In this document: positions 52,667-62,185 of the stretch, one piece after another
Position numbering within the stretch: the stretch's first letter is position 1
How the letters are laid out: each line of letters begins with the position of its first letter
Assembly (NCBI RefSeq): GCF_021227995.1
Contig: NZ_CP089301.1
Span: 1,426,001 to 1,490,000 of the forward strand
Source: Novosphingobium kaempferiae
Lineage (GTDB): Bacteria > Pseudomonadota > Alphaproteobacteria > Sphingomonadales > Sphingomonadaceae
DNA length: 64,000 nt
Direction of reading: 5' to 3'
Notes under the pieces: generated by a model
What the model was told of the DNA's origin: nothing
The model's input: only the letters and a program-made list of their open reading frames with translations
The model's database searches: none
Translations under genes and position numbers: made by a program

Positions 52667-53182
52667 TTAGCGCTTCGAGAACTGGAAGCTGCGGCGTGCC
52701 TTGGCGCGGCCGTACTTCTTACGCTCGACGACGCGCGGGTCGCGGGTAAGGAAGCCGGCGGCCTTGACGTGCGCGCGCAGGGCGGGCTCGTACTTGGCGA
52801 GAGCCTGGGCGATGCCGTGCTTCACGGCGCCAGCCTGGCCCGACAGACCGCCGCCCTTGACGGTGGCGATCACGTCGTACTGGTCTTCACGACCGGCGAC
52901 CTGGAAGGTCTGGTTGATGACCAGACGCAGGGTCGGACGCGCGAAGTAGACTTCCTGGTCGCGACCGTTGATCACGATCTTGCCCGAGCCGGGCTTGATC
53001 CACACGCGAGCGACGGCGTCCTTGCGGCGGCCGGTGGCGTAAGCGCGGCCCTGCGCGTCGATCTGCTGCTCGCGGAGCGGAGCGTTCGAGACGGGAGCGA
53101 CGAAGGTGTCTTCACCCGCTGCCACGTTGCCGGCGATGTCCGCGAGGTCGGACAGGCTCTGCACGGTTTCGTTGTCGGACAT
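52667..53182 (-). CDS. rpsI: 30S ribosomal protein S9
   Basis: 171 residues, longer than E. coli S9 by an N-terminal extension of about 40 residues that is common in alphaproteobacteria. Signature [21 protein letters not shown] and C-terminal [14 protein letters not shown], the tail that reaches the P-site tRNA. The ATG overlaps the rplM stop (TAATG). Confidence 0.97.
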   Translation of the reverse strand: MSDNETVQSLSDLADIAGNVAAGEDTFVAPVSNAPLREQQIDAQGRAYATGRRKDAVARVWIKPGSGKIVINGRDQEVYFARPTLRLVINQTFQVAGREDQYDVIATVKGGGLSGQAGAVKHGIAQALAKYEPALRAHVKAAGFLTRDPRVVERKKYGRAKARRSFQFSKR

Positions 53183-53661
53183 TATGCGCCCACCTTGTTC
53201 TTGCGGTTCATCGAAGCGACGTCGAGCGCTTCGGGCTGGGTGCCACCGTGCGGGTGCTCGGTGCCGGCGTAGACGTGCAGGGCGCGCATCTGGTCACGGC
53301 CGAGCGGGCCGCGCGGGATCATGCGCTCGACAGCCTTCTCGAGCACGCGCTCGGGGAAGCGACCGGCGAGAACCTTGTCCGCGGTGACTTCCTTGATGCC
53401 GCCGGCGTAGCCGGTGTGCTTGTAGTAGGTCTGCTGCTTGAGCTTGTTGCCCGTGAAGCGAACCTTCTCCGCGTTGATGATGACGACGTGGTCGCCGCAA
53501 TCGACGTGCGGGGTGAAGCTCGGCTTGTGCTTGCCGCGCAGCAGGTCCGCGACGATGACGGCCAGACGGCCTACCACCAGGTTTTCGGCATCGATCAGAT
53601 GCCACTTCTTCTCCACCTCGGCCGGCTTGATCGACCGGGTGACCTTCGTGAGCGCCTTCAT
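53182..53661 (-). CDS. rplM: 50S ribosomal protein L13
   Basis: 159 residues. [28 protein letters not shown] and [24 protein letters not shown] are diagnostic. First gene of the conserved rplM-rpsI operon, coupled to rpsI. A plausible promoter lies about 70-100 bases upstream. Confidence 0.97.
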   Translation of the reverse strand: MKALTKVTRSIKPAEVEKKWHLIDAENLVVGRLAVIVADLLRGKHKPSFTPHVDCGDHVVIINAEKVRFTGNKLKQQTYYKHTGYAGGIKEVTADKVLAGRFPERVLEKAVERMIPRGPLGRDQMRALHVYAGTEHPHGGTQPEALDVASMNRKNKVGA

Positions 53662-53730
53662 GGCTGGTCTATCCCTATATTCGAGCGCCAGCCACGGGAG
53701 CGAATCCCCTGATAGCGCGGAAGGCGGCCA

Positions 53731-53758
53731 AATCGTCGAAACCGCCGCTCAAGTCAAG
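53731..53758 (-). promoter_or_regulatory. Candidate rplM promoter
   Basis: On the minus strand CTTGAC (-35 type) and ACGATT (-10 type) are 16 bases apart, upstream of rplM. The -35 hexamer matches the alphaproteobacterial housekeeping sigma consensus well; the -10 is poor. Confidence 0.35.
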
Positions 53759-53799
53759 CAGACTGCGGGATTGCAGAGAGGTAAAATAATACCGTCAGA

Positions 53800-54870
53800 T
53801 TATCCGCGACGTCCGAGCGCATGCGCGCCCCACACCGTCGCCGCGACGAGCAGCGCGCCGCAGAGCTGGTGCGCGACCGCGATCCACAGCGTCACGCCAG
53901 ACCATACGGTGAATATGCCGAGCAGCACCTGCGTCCCGAAGGCGGCATGCACCGCGACCGAGACCAGCCGCTCGTGCCGCGCCTTGAGACGGCGGCCCAT
54001 CACGACCAGCACAGCGACGATGGCCCATGCCCACCAGCGATGGATGAAGTGCGTGAGGTAGGGGTCGTTGACCAGCGCCGAGAGCGCCCCGCGCGCCCAC
54101 TCGACGCCTTCGGGGAAGAAGCTGCCCTGCATCAGCGGCCAGGCATCCCAGCTCCACCAGCCCGCGCCCGCGACGTAGCCCGCGCGCAAGCCTGCGACCA
54201 TCGCGCCCATGAACAGTTGCAATGTCAGCATGCCCAGCGCCAGCGCGCCGAAGCCGGTCAGCCGCGCGCGCTGCTCGCCCCGCTCCATCGCCTTGAGGTC
54301 GAGCGCGGTCCAGACCAGCCCGCCCAGCGTGAACAAAGCCACCAACAGGTGCGCAGCAAGGCGGAAGTGGCTCACCCGGTCGAGCGCCTCGGCGCTCAGG
54401 CCCGAGGACACCATCCACCAGCCGACCACGCCCTGCAGACCGCCCAGAGCCAGCAGCGCAAGAAGGCGGGGCTTGTAGCCGCCGGGGATCGTGCGCTTGT
54501 ACCAGAACCACGCCAGCGGCACCGCGAAGACGAGGCCGATGGTCCGCGCCAGCAGGCGGTGGAACCATTCCCAGAAGTAGATGAACTTGTACTGCGCCAG
54601 CGTCATCCCCGCCGGGCCGTTGACGTCGAGGTACTGCGGGATCTGCTTGTAGCGGTCGAACTCGGCCTGCCACTGCGCGTCGGTCAGCGGCGGGATGGCG
54701 CCGGTCAGCGGCTTCCACTGCGTGATCGAGAGGCCCGATTCGGTGAGCCGGGTGATCCCGCCCACGGCCACGATCAGCACCACCAGCACCGCCACCGTCA
54801 GCAGCCATCGCACCATCGGGGCGATATCGTCACTCGTCCCGATGATCGGGCGGCCGTCGTTCACTCTCAT
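53800..54870 (-). CDS. ctaA: Haem A synthase (CtaA/COX15)
   Basis: 356 residues with eight membrane helices. Type 2 features: VGGITRLTESGLSITQWKPLTGAIPPL, the haem-ligand His in WEWFHRLLAR, HFRLAAHL, HFIHRWWAW and AVAHQLCGALL. It oxidises haem O to haem A for cytochrome aa3 oxidase. No other cytochrome oxidase gene is adjacent. Confidence 0.95.
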   Translation of the reverse strand: MRVNDGRPIIGTSDDIAPMVRWLLTVAVLVVLIVAVGGITRLTESGLSITQWKPLTGAIPPLTDAQWQAEFDRYKQIPQYLDVNGPAGMTLAQYKFIYFWEWFHRLLARTIGLVFAVPLAWFWYKRTIPGGYKPRLLALLALGGLQGVVGWWMVSSGLSAEALDRVSHFRLAAHLLVALFTLGGLVWTALDLKAMERGEQRARLTGFGALALGMLTLQLFMGAMVAGLRAGYVAGAGWWSWDAWPLMQGSFFPEGVEWARGALSALVNDPYLTHFIHRWWAWAIVAVLVVMGRRLKARHERLVSVAVHAAFGTQVLLGIFTVWSGVTLWIAVAHQLCGALLVAATVWGAHALGRRG

Positions 54871-55015
54871 GCGTCTGCTTCTTCCGTCATGACCGCGTTC
54901 CCTGCGATTTCATGGCCGGTAACGCAAGGGCAACATCGACCGGGCGTGCTTTCATCGAGTCCTGCCCTTGCCCGGCATCGCTGCAAGACAAATTTGCAGG
55001 AAGGGGGGTTGAACG

Positions 55016-55032
55016 ATGTTACAACGTTACAT
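55016..55032. promoter_or_regulatory. Zur/Fur-like box upstream of the MerC-like gene
   Basis: ATGTTACAACGTTACAT has matching ATGT/ACAT ends and two GTTAC units; it resembles AT-rich metal-regulator boxes only loosely. It lies 12 bases before the start codon, where bound repressor would block transcription. Confidence 0.3.
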
Positions 55033-55044
55033 ACATGGCCTCGC

Positions 55045-55416
55045 ATGCGTACTGCCCTACTCGCGATTCGAAACCGCCTCGACCGTGCCGGAATCATCCT
55101 GAGCGGGCTCTGCGCGGTGCATTGCGTGCTCGGCGTCGTCCTCGTCGGGATTCTCGGAATCGGCGGCGAAGCGCTGCTCTCGCCCGACATCCACCGTATC
55201 GGCCTGGCGCTGGCGCTGGTCGTCGGCATCATCTCGCTTGGCTTCGGCATGCTGCGCCACGGCCGCGTCGCCCCGCTCGCCATCGGCGCCTCGGGCCTGA
55301 CGCTGATGGGCATCGCGCTCTTCGTCGGCCACGGCATCGAGGAGACGGTGCTGACCATCGCCGGTGTCGGCCTCGTTGCCTACGCACACATTCGGAACTT
55401 GCACGGAGCCTGTTGA
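55045..55416 (+). CDS. MerC-domain membrane protein
   Basis: 123 residues, four membrane segments. The paired cysteines of the MerC domain are present in SGLCAVHCVLG. MerC proteins move mercuric ion in mer operons, but chromosomal stand-alone copies like this are often linked to zinc or other metal homeostasis. No mer genes are nearby. Divergent from ctaA. Confidence 0.82.
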   Translation: MRTALLAIRNRLDRAGIILSGLCAVHCVLGVVLVGILGIGGEALLSPDIHRIGLALALVVGIISLGFGMLRHGRVAPLAIGASGLTLMGIALFVGHGIEETVLTIAGVGLVAYAHIRNLHGAC

Positions 55417-55427
55417 GCGCCTGTTTG

Positions 55428-55533
55428 CAAATCCGCCATGGGCGGATTTGGCGGCACCAGCCCACGCCCCCACCCGGCCGCCCACTAGTGTACCCTTGAT
55501 GGGCGGCCGGGTGGGGGCGTGGGCTGGTGCCGC
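55428..55533. repeat. Two abutting perfect hairpins
   Basis: Hairpin 1: CAAATCCGCC (55428-55437) and GGCGGATTTG (55441-55450) around ATG. Hairpin 2 begins at the very next base: 34-base arms 55451-55484 and 55500-55533, with no mismatch, around a 15-base loop containing CTAG. It starts 12 bases after the merC-like stop and lies upstream of thiS. No T-run follows, so it is not a simple terminator. Confidence 0.9.
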
Positions 55534-55590
55534 TGCTAAAATGACCGAATGGGCATTTCACAAACGGAATCTCGGCGCTATTCCGCAGCC

Positions 55591-55803
55591 ATGGCTGCCG
55601 AAATCCTGCTCACCGTCAATGGCGAACCGCGCCGCATCGCCGCCGGTTCCAGCATCGCCGACCTCGTCGCCCAGATCGGGCTCGACCCGAAGAAGGTCGC
55701 GGTCGAGCACAATGCCGAGATCGCGCCGCGCTCGACGCTGGCCGACGTCCCGCTCTCCGACGGCGACGTGCTGGAGATCGTCCACTTCGTCGGCGGCGGC
55801 TGA
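55591..55803 (+). CDS. thiS: Sulfur carrier protein ThiS
   Basis: 70 residues from MAAEILLTVNGEP; an in-frame ATG 14 codons upstream is possible. Ubiquitin-like fold ending in the obligatory Gly-Gly tail (EIVHFVGGG), which is adenylated and thiocarboxylated to donate sulfur for the thiazole of thiamine. thiG follows 52 bases later. No TPP riboswitch is visible upstream. Confidence 0.93.
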   Translation: MAAEILLTVNGEPRRIAAGSSIADLVAQIGLDPKKVAVEHNAEIAPRSTLADVPLSDGDVLEIVHFVGGG

Positions 55804-55855
55804 GATAGCCGCCCTCCCCGCCCTGTTCTGATTTCCGCTCCCGAAAGGACGCGCC

Positions 55856-56638
55856 TTGACCGATTTCCCTGCCGACACCTGGACCGTTGCCGGTCGCACC
55901 TTCAACTCGCGCCTGATCGTGGGCACCGGCAAGTACAAGGACTTCGCGCAGAATGCCGCCGCCGTCGAAGCGAGCGGCGCGGAAATCGTCACCGTGGCGG
56001 TGCGCCGCGTCAACGTATCGGACCCCAAGGCCCCGATGCTGACCGACTTCATCGACCCGAAGAAGATCACCTACCTGCCCAACACCGCGGGCTGCTTCAC
56101 GGCAGAGGACGCCATCCGCACCCTGCGCCTGGCGCGCGAGGCGGGCGGCTGGGATCTGGTGAAGCTGGAAGTGCTGGGCGAGGCGCGCACGCTCTACCCC
56201 GACATGCGCGAGACGCTGAAGGCGACCGAGATCCTCGCCAACGAAGGCTTCCTGCCGATGGTCTACTGCGTGGACGATCCGATCGCGGCGAAGCAGCTTG
56301 AGGAAGCGGGCGCCGTCGCGGTCATGCCGCTGGGCGCTCCGATCGGCTCGGGCCTCGGCATCCAGAACAAGGTGACGGTGCGCCTCATCGTCGAGGGCGC
56401 CAAGGTGCCGGTGCTGGTCGACGCGGGCGTCGGCACCGCTTCGGAAGCTGCCGTGGCGATGGAACTGGGCTGCGACGGCGTGCTGATGAACACCGCCATC
56501 GCCGAAGCCAAGGATCCCGTCCGCATGGCCCGCGCGATGAAACTCGCGGTCGAAGGCGGCCGCCACGCCTACCTTGCCGGACGCATGGGCCAGCGTCGCT
56601 ATGCCGACCCGTCGAGCCCCCTCGCCGGACTTATTTGA
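55856..56638 (+). CDS. thiG: Thiazole synthase
   Basis: 260 residues from a TTG preceded by GAAAGGA. TIM-barrel enzyme with [11 protein letters not shown], the Schiff-base Lys in [24 protein letters not shown], and [14 protein letters not shown]. It joins deoxyxylulose phosphate, the sulfur from ThiS, and dehydroglycine into the thiazole phosphate. Works with the adjacent ThiS. Confidence 0.96.
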   Translation: MTDFPADTWTVAGRTFNSRLIVGTGKYKDFAQNAAAVEASGAEIVTVAVRRVNVSDPKAPMLTDFIDPKKITYLPNTAGCFTAEDAIRTLRLAREAGGWDLVKLEVLGEARTLYPDMRETLKATEILANEGFLPMVYCVDDPIAAKQLEEAGAVAVMPLGAPIGSGLGIQNKVTVRLIVEGAKVPVLVDAGVGTASEAAVAMELGCDGVLMNTAIAEAKDPVRMARAMKLAVEGGRHAYLAGRMGQRRYADPSSPLAGLI

Positions 56639-56798
56639 TCGTTAATGTCCCGAAACGGGATGGGCTTCGATTCCTTTCCCGTTTCTCGCGGGAATCCGAG
56701 TGAACAAACGTTTGCACGGTAAACTATCCAGAAAAGATGTTCGTGGTTAAATTCGACTCGTGACGGGGATCGTCCCCGCCACGATCGGGACCACGAAG

Positions 56799-57326
56799 AT
56801 GACCCAGTCAGGCACCGCAACTCTGACCATCAGCGAACTGCGCGAATTCGCCAGCTTCACGTCGAGCGAACAGCGCTACATCCGCCGCAGCCTCGATATC
56901 GGGCTCGGCCGCCAGGATGCCTTCAAGCTCTGGGCGCGCGACGAGGATGAGCAGGTGTCGATCCGCCGCCAGTACGACGCTTATCGCGACCTGAAGGCGC
57001 TCCGCCAGACGCGGCCCGACGAGTACGACTTCGACGGCGTGGACGCTTTCATGGGCAAGCTGGTGCGCATGGCCGCCTTCGATCTGGCGCAGGAGCGGGT
57101 GACCAGCTTCTCGGCCTTCCGGTTCCTCTACGAACGCCTCCTCGGCGGCTGGGCACGTCCATGGCTGCCCGCCGCGTTCTGCGGTGCGGCCGCGCTGCCG
57201 CAGATCCGTCCGGACCGCCGCCGCACGCTGCTGCACTCGATCAGCGAAGCCGCCGCCACCGCACCCGGCTGGTCCGACCGGGAGCCCAGCTTCTATCCCG
57301 AGTTCATCGAGAAGGAAGCGGCCTGA
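56799..57326 (+). CDS. Hypothetical protein
   Basis: 175 residues from MTQSGTATLTIS. Soluble, mostly helical and basic-acidic balanced: SELREFASFTSSEQRYIRRSLDIGLGRQDAFKLWARDEDE, then a Trp-rich stretch (LGGWARPWLPAAFCGAAALP). No signal peptide or known motif. A stand-alone gene between thiG and the metallopeptidase. Confidence 0.65.
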   Translation: MTQSGTATLTISELREFASFTSSEQRYIRRSLDIGLGRQDAFKLWARDEDEQVSIRRQYDAYRDLKALRQTRPDEYDFDGVDAFMGKLVRMAAFDLAQERVTSFSAFRFLYERLLGGWARPWLPAAFCGAAALPQIRPDRRRTLLHSISEAAATAPGWSDREPSFYPEFIEKEAA

Positions 57327-57330
57327 GTTG

Positions 57331-57361
57331 TCGTCGTCCCGGACTTGATCCGGGACGACGA
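57331..57361. repeat. Palindromic repeat, possible bidirectional terminator
   Basis: A 13-base perfect stem (core GTCGTCCCGGA / TCCGGGACGAC) around CTTGA, between two convergent genes. This CCGGACTTGATCCGG-type element is widespread between genes in alphaproteobacteria and often sits where transcription ends. Confidence 0.75.
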
Positions 57362-57369
57362 TGGGCGGA

Positions 57370-58488
57370 TCAGGCCGGAACCGTGACCGGCTCCGCCACC
57401 TGAACCACCGCCCCGTCGCGCGCCTTGGCGACAAGGTTATGGACATAATCCACCTTGGCGACGATCGCGTCGGAGAGGTGGAAGGGATAGAGGTCGGGCT
57501 GGCCCATCGAGCGGTTGATCGCGTTCATCGCGAAGGACAGCGGCCCCATCGTCTCGGCCAGCGCACGGGTGTCGGCGGTGTAGGGGTTGAAGTCCAGCTC
57601 CACTTCCAGCCCCGCCTCGTCGCCCGGCAATGCCGCCAGTGACAGGTCGAAACCGCCCGCCGTCGCCACCACGTCGACGATGTGGAGGTAGTGCGCGAAC
57701 GTCTCCGCGAAGTCCTCCCACGGGTGTGACGTGGCATAGAAGCTGACGAAATCGTCGGTCCAGACCTTCGAACCGTCGTCGTCGTAGTGCGCCTGCAGCG
57801 CCTGCTGGTAGTCGATCCGCTCGTCCCCGAAGACGGCGCGGAACGCTTCGAGTTCCGCCGGGTCGGTCTCAACCAGCCGCGACCAGTAGTGATGGCCCAC
57901 TTCGTGCCGGAAATGGCCGAGCAGCGTGCGATAGGGCTCGCCCATGGCGTGACGTGCCCTCTCACGCTCGGCATCGTCAGCTTCGATCAGGTTGAGCGTG
58001 ATGACGCCGCCGTCGTGACCGGTGTAGATTTGCGGACTGCCCGCCTGCTCGGCGGCAGCATCGTAGAGGAAATCGAAGGCCAGGCCCTGCGTTCCCGGCC
58101 CTTCTTCGGCCTTGGTCTCCAGCGGCAGGCCCAGCTTCATCAGGGTGTGGAACAGGCGGCGCTTGGCCGCCTCGATCTTGCCCCAGCGCGGCGGGACGGA
58201 AGGCTCGGACAAGTCCGGGATCGTGCGATTGTGGCGGCAGGCGCGGCACATCGGCGTGGTGTCGTCGCTCGCCACCAGCCAGTTGCAGATCTGGTAGTCG
58301 TTGTTGTTGGCGCAGACGACGACCTCGGCCACCTCGCCCCCGGAGTCGCGCCACACCGTGGCGTCGTCGGCAAGGAAGCGGAAGCCGTCGATCGCCGGGT
58401 CGTAACCCAGCGTCGCGTTGCAGCCGGGGCAGACCCGGACCTCGAAGTGATTGAGACGGCGGCAGTTGGGGCAGGGAAAGGCACGCAT
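57370..58488 (-). CDS. Zinc-ribbon metallopeptidase (putative zinc-binding, PF15887 type)
   Basis: 372 residues. N-terminal zinc ribbon with CPNC and CPGC pairs (Cys6, 9, 20, 23), a second cysteine pair (CRAC, about 80), then the catalytic HEVGHHYWSRL (HExxH, about residue 194) and a downstream WEDFAETFAHYLHIVD that supplies the third ligand. The layout matches the predicted peptidase family recalled as Peptidase_Mx. Substrate unknown; cytoplasmic. Confidence 0.85.
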   Translation of the reverse strand: MRAFPCPNCRRLNHFEVRVCPGCNATLGYDPAIDGFRFLADDATVWRDSGGEVAEVVVCANNNDYQICNWLVASDDTTPMCRACRHNRTIPDLSEPSVPPRWGKIEAAKRRLFHTLMKLGLPLETKAEEGPGTQGLAFDFLYDAAAEQAGSPQIYTGHDGGVITLNLIEADDAERERARHAMGEPYRTLLGHFRHEVGHHYWSRLVETDPAELEAFRAVFGDERIDYQQALQAHYDDDGSKVWTDDFVSFYATSHPWEDFAETFAHYLHIVDVVATAGGFDLSLAALPGDEAGLEVELDFNPYTADTRALAETMGPLSFAMNAINRSMGQPDLYPFHLSDAIVAKVDYVHNLVAKARDGAVVQVAEPVTVPA

Positions 58489-58548
58489 GGGCGCACTCGC
58501 TTACGTTGACGTTCGGCGGGTCAACGCAGGAGTGCGCGCTGCGTTTCC

Positions 58549-60366
58549 CTAGACGCGATAAAGTGCGTCGAGCCGCGCCCCGTACCGCTCCTTCAGCTTG
58601 TGGCGACGGATCTTGAGGCTGGGTGTCATTTCCTCGTTCTCGATGGAGAACGGCTCGTCGGCGAAAGTGAACTGGCGCACCTTCTCGATCACCGAGAGGT
58701 CGGCGTTGACCCGGTCGATGGCGCTACGGATCGCGGCACGGAAGACGGGCAAGTCCTGCAAGGCGCGGAAATTGAAGTTCTCGCCGTTGTCGCGCGCCCA
58801 TTGCAGCGCCCAGTCGGCGTCAGGCACGATCAGGCCGACGATGTAGGGCCGCCGGTCACCCGAAACCATGGCCTGCGCGATCTCCGGCTGGAGCGTCAGC
58901 ATGGACTCGACCTTCTGCGGAGAGACGTTGTCGCCCTTGTCGTTTACGATCATGTCCTTCTTGCGGTCGGTGATGGCGATGCGCCCGCGCACGTCGATGT
59001 GGCCGATGTCGCCCGTGTGGAGCCAATCATCCTTGAGGACGTTGGCCGTCGCCGCCTCGTTCTGCCAGTACCCCGACATGACCAGTTCGCCGCGCACGAG
59101 AATCTCGCCGTCGTCCGCGATCTTGACCTCGACCCCGCGCAGCGCCGGGCCGACGGTGTCGAACTTCACGCCCGCCGCAGGGCGGTTGCAGCTGATGATC
59201 GGCCCGGCCTCGGTCTGGCCGTAGCCCTGCAGCAGCGTCAGCCCCATCGCGTCGAAGAACACGCCGATCTCGGGGTTGAGCGGCGCGCCGCCCGAGACCA
59301 GCGCCTTTATCCGTCCGCCGAACCGAGCGCGGATCTTGGGGCGCAGGGTGCGCTCGATCAGGATGTCGAGCGGGTAGTCGATGAGGCCTCGCTTGCCGTT
59401 GAGACGGCGCAGGCCGCCGCCGATGGCCCAGTCCATCAGCCGGTTGGCGACCGCGCCCTGCTTCTCGATCTGCTTCATGATGCGCGTGCGCAGCACTTCG
59501 AACAGACGCGGGACGACGACCATCACGGTCGGGCGCACTTCCTCGATGTTGGCGGCGAGCTTCTCCAGCCCTTCCGAATAGTAGATCTGCCCGCCCAGCC
59601 CGATCGGCAGCAACTGCCCGCCGGTATGCTCGTAGGCGTGGCTGAGCGGCAGGAACGAGAGGAAGATCTCGCGCTTGTCCGGGCCCTGGTCCCAGCCGAA
59701 ATCCTGCTCGATGATCTGCGCCGCACCCGCCACGTTGGACAGCAGCATGCCGTGATGCTGGCGCACCCCGCGCGGGGCTCCGCCGGTGCCGCTGGTGTAG
59801 ATGATGCAGGCAAGGTCGGCCCGCCCGACCCCGGCCATCCGCTGCTCGACGGCGGTGCGCGCGGCGACGGCATCGCCTTCGAGCAGTTCCTCCCACATGT
59901 GCGTCTCGTAGGCCCCGCCCTGCATCGGCACGAGCGGCTCCATACCGATCACATGACGGCACATGTCGGTCTGGACGATGGCGGGCAGCAGCGCCTTGCC
60001 CAGCTTCGCGGTCGAGACGATCGCGGCGCGCGCGCCCGAGTTCTCGAGGATGTGGATGTGATCGCGGGTGGTGTTGGTGGTGTAGGTGGGCACCGTGACG
60101 CAGCCCGCCGCCATGATGGCAAGGTCGGCAAGGCACCACTCGGGCCGGTTCTCCGAGACGATCAGCACCCGCTCGCCGTCGCGCAGACCCAGCCGGCGCA
60201 GCGATGCGGCGAGCAGGCAGACGCGACGCGCCGCCTCGGCCCAGCTGATCGCGTGCCACTGCCCATCGCGCTTGGCCCAGAGCATCGGCGCCTCGCCCAG
60301 CGCATCGGCGCGGGCGAGGAACAGCGAGACGACATTGGCGCTGCGGTCGAAGTCTTCGATTTCCAT
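58549..60366 (-). CDS. Long-chain acyl-CoA ligase (FadD15-like)
   Basis: 605 residues from MEIEDFDRSANV. ANL features: P-loop variant YTSGTGGAPRGV (T to G and K to R against the standard), LSFLPLSHAYEHTGG, GYGQTEAG, DDWLHTGDIGHIDVRGRIAITDRKKD and a C-terminal Lys in TPSLKIRRHKLKERY. It activates long-chain fatty acids. The family contains this P-loop variant, so it is probably active. Stands alone between the metallopeptidase and ggt. Confidence 0.9.
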   Translation of the reverse strand: MEIEDFDRSANVVSLFLARADALGEAPMLWAKRDGQWHAISWAEAARRVCLLAASLRRLGLRDGERVLIVSENRPEWCLADLAIMAAGCVTVPTYTTNTTRDHIHILENSGARAAIVSTAKLGKALLPAIVQTDMCRHVIGMEPLVPMQGGAYETHMWEELLEGDAVAARTAVEQRMAGVGRADLACIIYTSGTGGAPRGVRQHHGMLLSNVAGAAQIIEQDFGWDQGPDKREIFLSFLPLSHAYEHTGGQLLPIGLGGQIYYSEGLEKLAANIEEVRPTVMVVVPRLFEVLRTRIMKQIEKQGAVANRLMDWAIGGGLRRLNGKRGLIDYPLDILIERTLRPKIRARFGGRIKALVSGGAPLNPEIGVFFDAMGLTLLQGYGQTEAGPIISCNRPAAGVKFDTVGPALRGVEVKIADDGEILVRGELVMSGYWQNEAATANVLKDDWLHTGDIGHIDVRGRIAITDRKKDMIVNDKGDNVSPQKVESMLTLQPEIAQAMVSGDRRPYIVGLIVPDADWALQWARDNGENFNFRALQDLPVFRAAIRSAIDRVNADLSVIEKVRQFTFADEPFSIENEEMTPSLKIRRHKLKERYGARLDALYRV

Positions 60367-60434
60367 GGCGGCCCCGTATTCCCTCTCGGCTTGTCTTGTC
60401 GAACGTCTAGGCGGCGTGGCAGGTTGCCACAAGG

Positions 60435-62174
60435 TCACTGCGATACCGCGACACCCTCGGTCCGCGGATCGCCCGAGCCAACCAGCCTGCCGTCCACGAC
60501 GAGCACGGCATTGGTCTTGAGCGGCATCTGGCTTGCCCTGACGGACGTATGGCCGAGCGCCTGCAGCGCCGGGATCATGGCCTCCAGTTTGGTGCCCTGC
60601 TCCACGGTGATCGTATCGCCCGGCGCGAAGATCACCGGCTGCGCCAGCGCCTGATCGACCGGCAGCTTCCAGTCGAGCACGCCGACGAGCGCACGGATCA
60701 CCTGCACCGGAATGGTCGCCCCGCCCGCCGCGCCGACGACGAACAGCAGCTTGCCGTCGGGTCCGTAGACGATGGTCGGCGCCATCGAACTGCGCGGTCG
60801 CTTGCCGCCCTCCACCCGGTTGGCGACGACGGCGCCGTCCTTCTCGGGCGCGAAGCTGAAATCGGTCAGTTCGTTGTTGAGGTAGAACCCGCCGACCATG
60901 ACGCCCGACCCGAACGCGCTCTCGATGGTCGATGTCCACGAAGCGACGTCGCCCTGCCGGTCCACCACGACGAAGTGCGAAGTGCCGTTCTCGACATAGT
61001 GCCTGCCCGCCGACAGCTTCGGCGCAGGCAAGCCCGCCGTGACCTTCTCCATCGTGCGCTCGGCCGAGATCAGCGCGCCGCGACGGTGGAGGTAAGCGGG
61101 ATCGAGCAACGCCGCGACCGGCACCTTCACGAAGTCCGGATCGGCGAGGAACAGGTCGCGGTCGGCATAGGCCAGGCGCTCGGACTCGGCGATGAGATGC
61201 CAGGAAACCGGAGAATCAGGCCCCAGCCTGGCCAGATCGAAGCCTTCGAGCTGGATCAGCGTCGCCAGCACCGTCGTCGCGCCGGAGGATGGCGGCCCCA
61301 TGCTGCAAATCCGATAGACGCGGTACTTGCCGCAAGTGCTCGGCCGTTCCTTGGCCACGAAGGTGGCGATGTCCTCCTCCGTCATCCGGCCATCGGAAGG
61401 CGTCTCGGCGGCGACTTTCGAGGCGATCTCATGGGCGAGTTCGCCCTTGTAGAAGCCGTCAGCTCCCTTGGCGGCGAGCATTTCCAGTGTACCCGCCAGC
61501 GCCGGGTTGCGGATCGTCGTGCCCACCGGCAGCGGCTTGCCGTCGGCGCCGTAGTAGATCGTGTGCGCCTCGGCATCGTGCGCGCCGGTATCGGGCTGAC
61601 GGCTCAGCGACTGGAAGCCGCGCGGCGAGAGCGCGAAGCCCTCACGTGCAAGGTGGATGGCGGGCTGAAACAGGTCCGCCCACGGCAGGCGGCCATGCTC
61701 GGCGTGAATCTTCGCGGCGAGCGCGATGTTGCCCGGAACGCCGACGCTGCGTCCGCCGATCACGGCAGTCCGAAACGACAGCGGCTGGCCCGAGGCATCG
61801 AGGAACCGGGCGGGCGTCGCCGCCTTGGGCGCGGTCTCGCGCCCGTCCCACGATTCGACCTCGCCCTTCGCATTGCCCAGCATCAGGAAGCCGCCGCCGC
61901 CGATGCCCGAGCTTTGCGGCTCGACCACGGTGAGCGCCAGCATCGTCGCGATAGCGGCATCTGCGGCGCTGCCGCCCCGGCGCAGGATCGAGGCCCCCGC
62001 TTCCGCCGCGCGCGGATCGGCAGCGCTGACCATACCCGCATCGAAGAGGCTGGGCTCCGTCGTTGCGACAGCGGCAGCAGTCGGCGGCGACGCGGGCAGC
62101 GTCGCGCAACCGGACAGGATGAAGGACAGGGGGGCGAGCGAGGCGGCGAGCCTCAGGAGCGACTTTCCGGACAT
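60435..62174 (-). CDS. ggt: Gamma-glutamyltranspeptidase
   Basis: 579 residues. Lipoprotein-type signal with lipobox LSGC. Proenzyme cut and nucleophile Thr in NGTSHFVVVDRQGDVAS, gamma-glutamyl-binding PRSSMAPTIV, and VGAAGGATIP. It self-cleaves into two subunits and moves the gamma-glutamyl group of glutathione in the periplasm. The nucleophile triad here is GTSHF, not the common TTHFS, a tolerated change. Ends 68 bases before the next gene. Confidence 0.92.
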   Translation of the reverse strand: MSGKSLLRLAASLAPLSFILSGCATLPASPPTAAAVATTEPSLFDAGMVSAADPRAAEAGASILRRGGSAADAAIATMLALTVVEPQSSGIGGGGFLMLGNAKGEVESWDGRETAPKAATPARFLDASGQPLSFRTAVIGGRSVGVPGNIALAAKIHAEHGRLPWADLFQPAIHLAREGFALSPRGFQSLSRQPDTGAHDAEAHTIYYGADGKPLPVGTTIRNPALAGTLEMLAAKGADGFYKGELAHEIASKVAAETPSDGRMTEEDIATFVAKERPSTCGKYRVYRICSMGPPSSGATTVLATLIQLEGFDLARLGPDSPVSWHLIAESERLAYADRDLFLADPDFVKVPVAALLDPAYLHRRGALISAERTMEKVTAGLPAPKLSAGRHYVENGTSHFVVVDRQGDVASWTSTIESAFGSGVMVGGFYLNNELTDFSFAPEKDGAVVANRVEGGKRPRSSMAPTIVYGPDGKLLFVVGAAGGATIPVQVIRALVGVLDWKLPVDQALAQPVIFAPGDTITVEQGTKLEAMIPALQALGHTSVRASQMPLKTNAVLVVDGRLVGSGDPRTEGVAVSQ

Positions 62175-62185
62175 TGCGGAAAGGC

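Noticed and set aside
53821..55044. Long plus-strand extension in front of the MerC-like gene
   Set aside because: It is antisense to ctaA; only the part from 55045 has membrane segments and the MerC cysteine pair.
55417..55590. TPP riboswitch upstream of thiS
   Set aside because: No CTGAGA-type THI-box core is present; the region is filled by the two hairpins.
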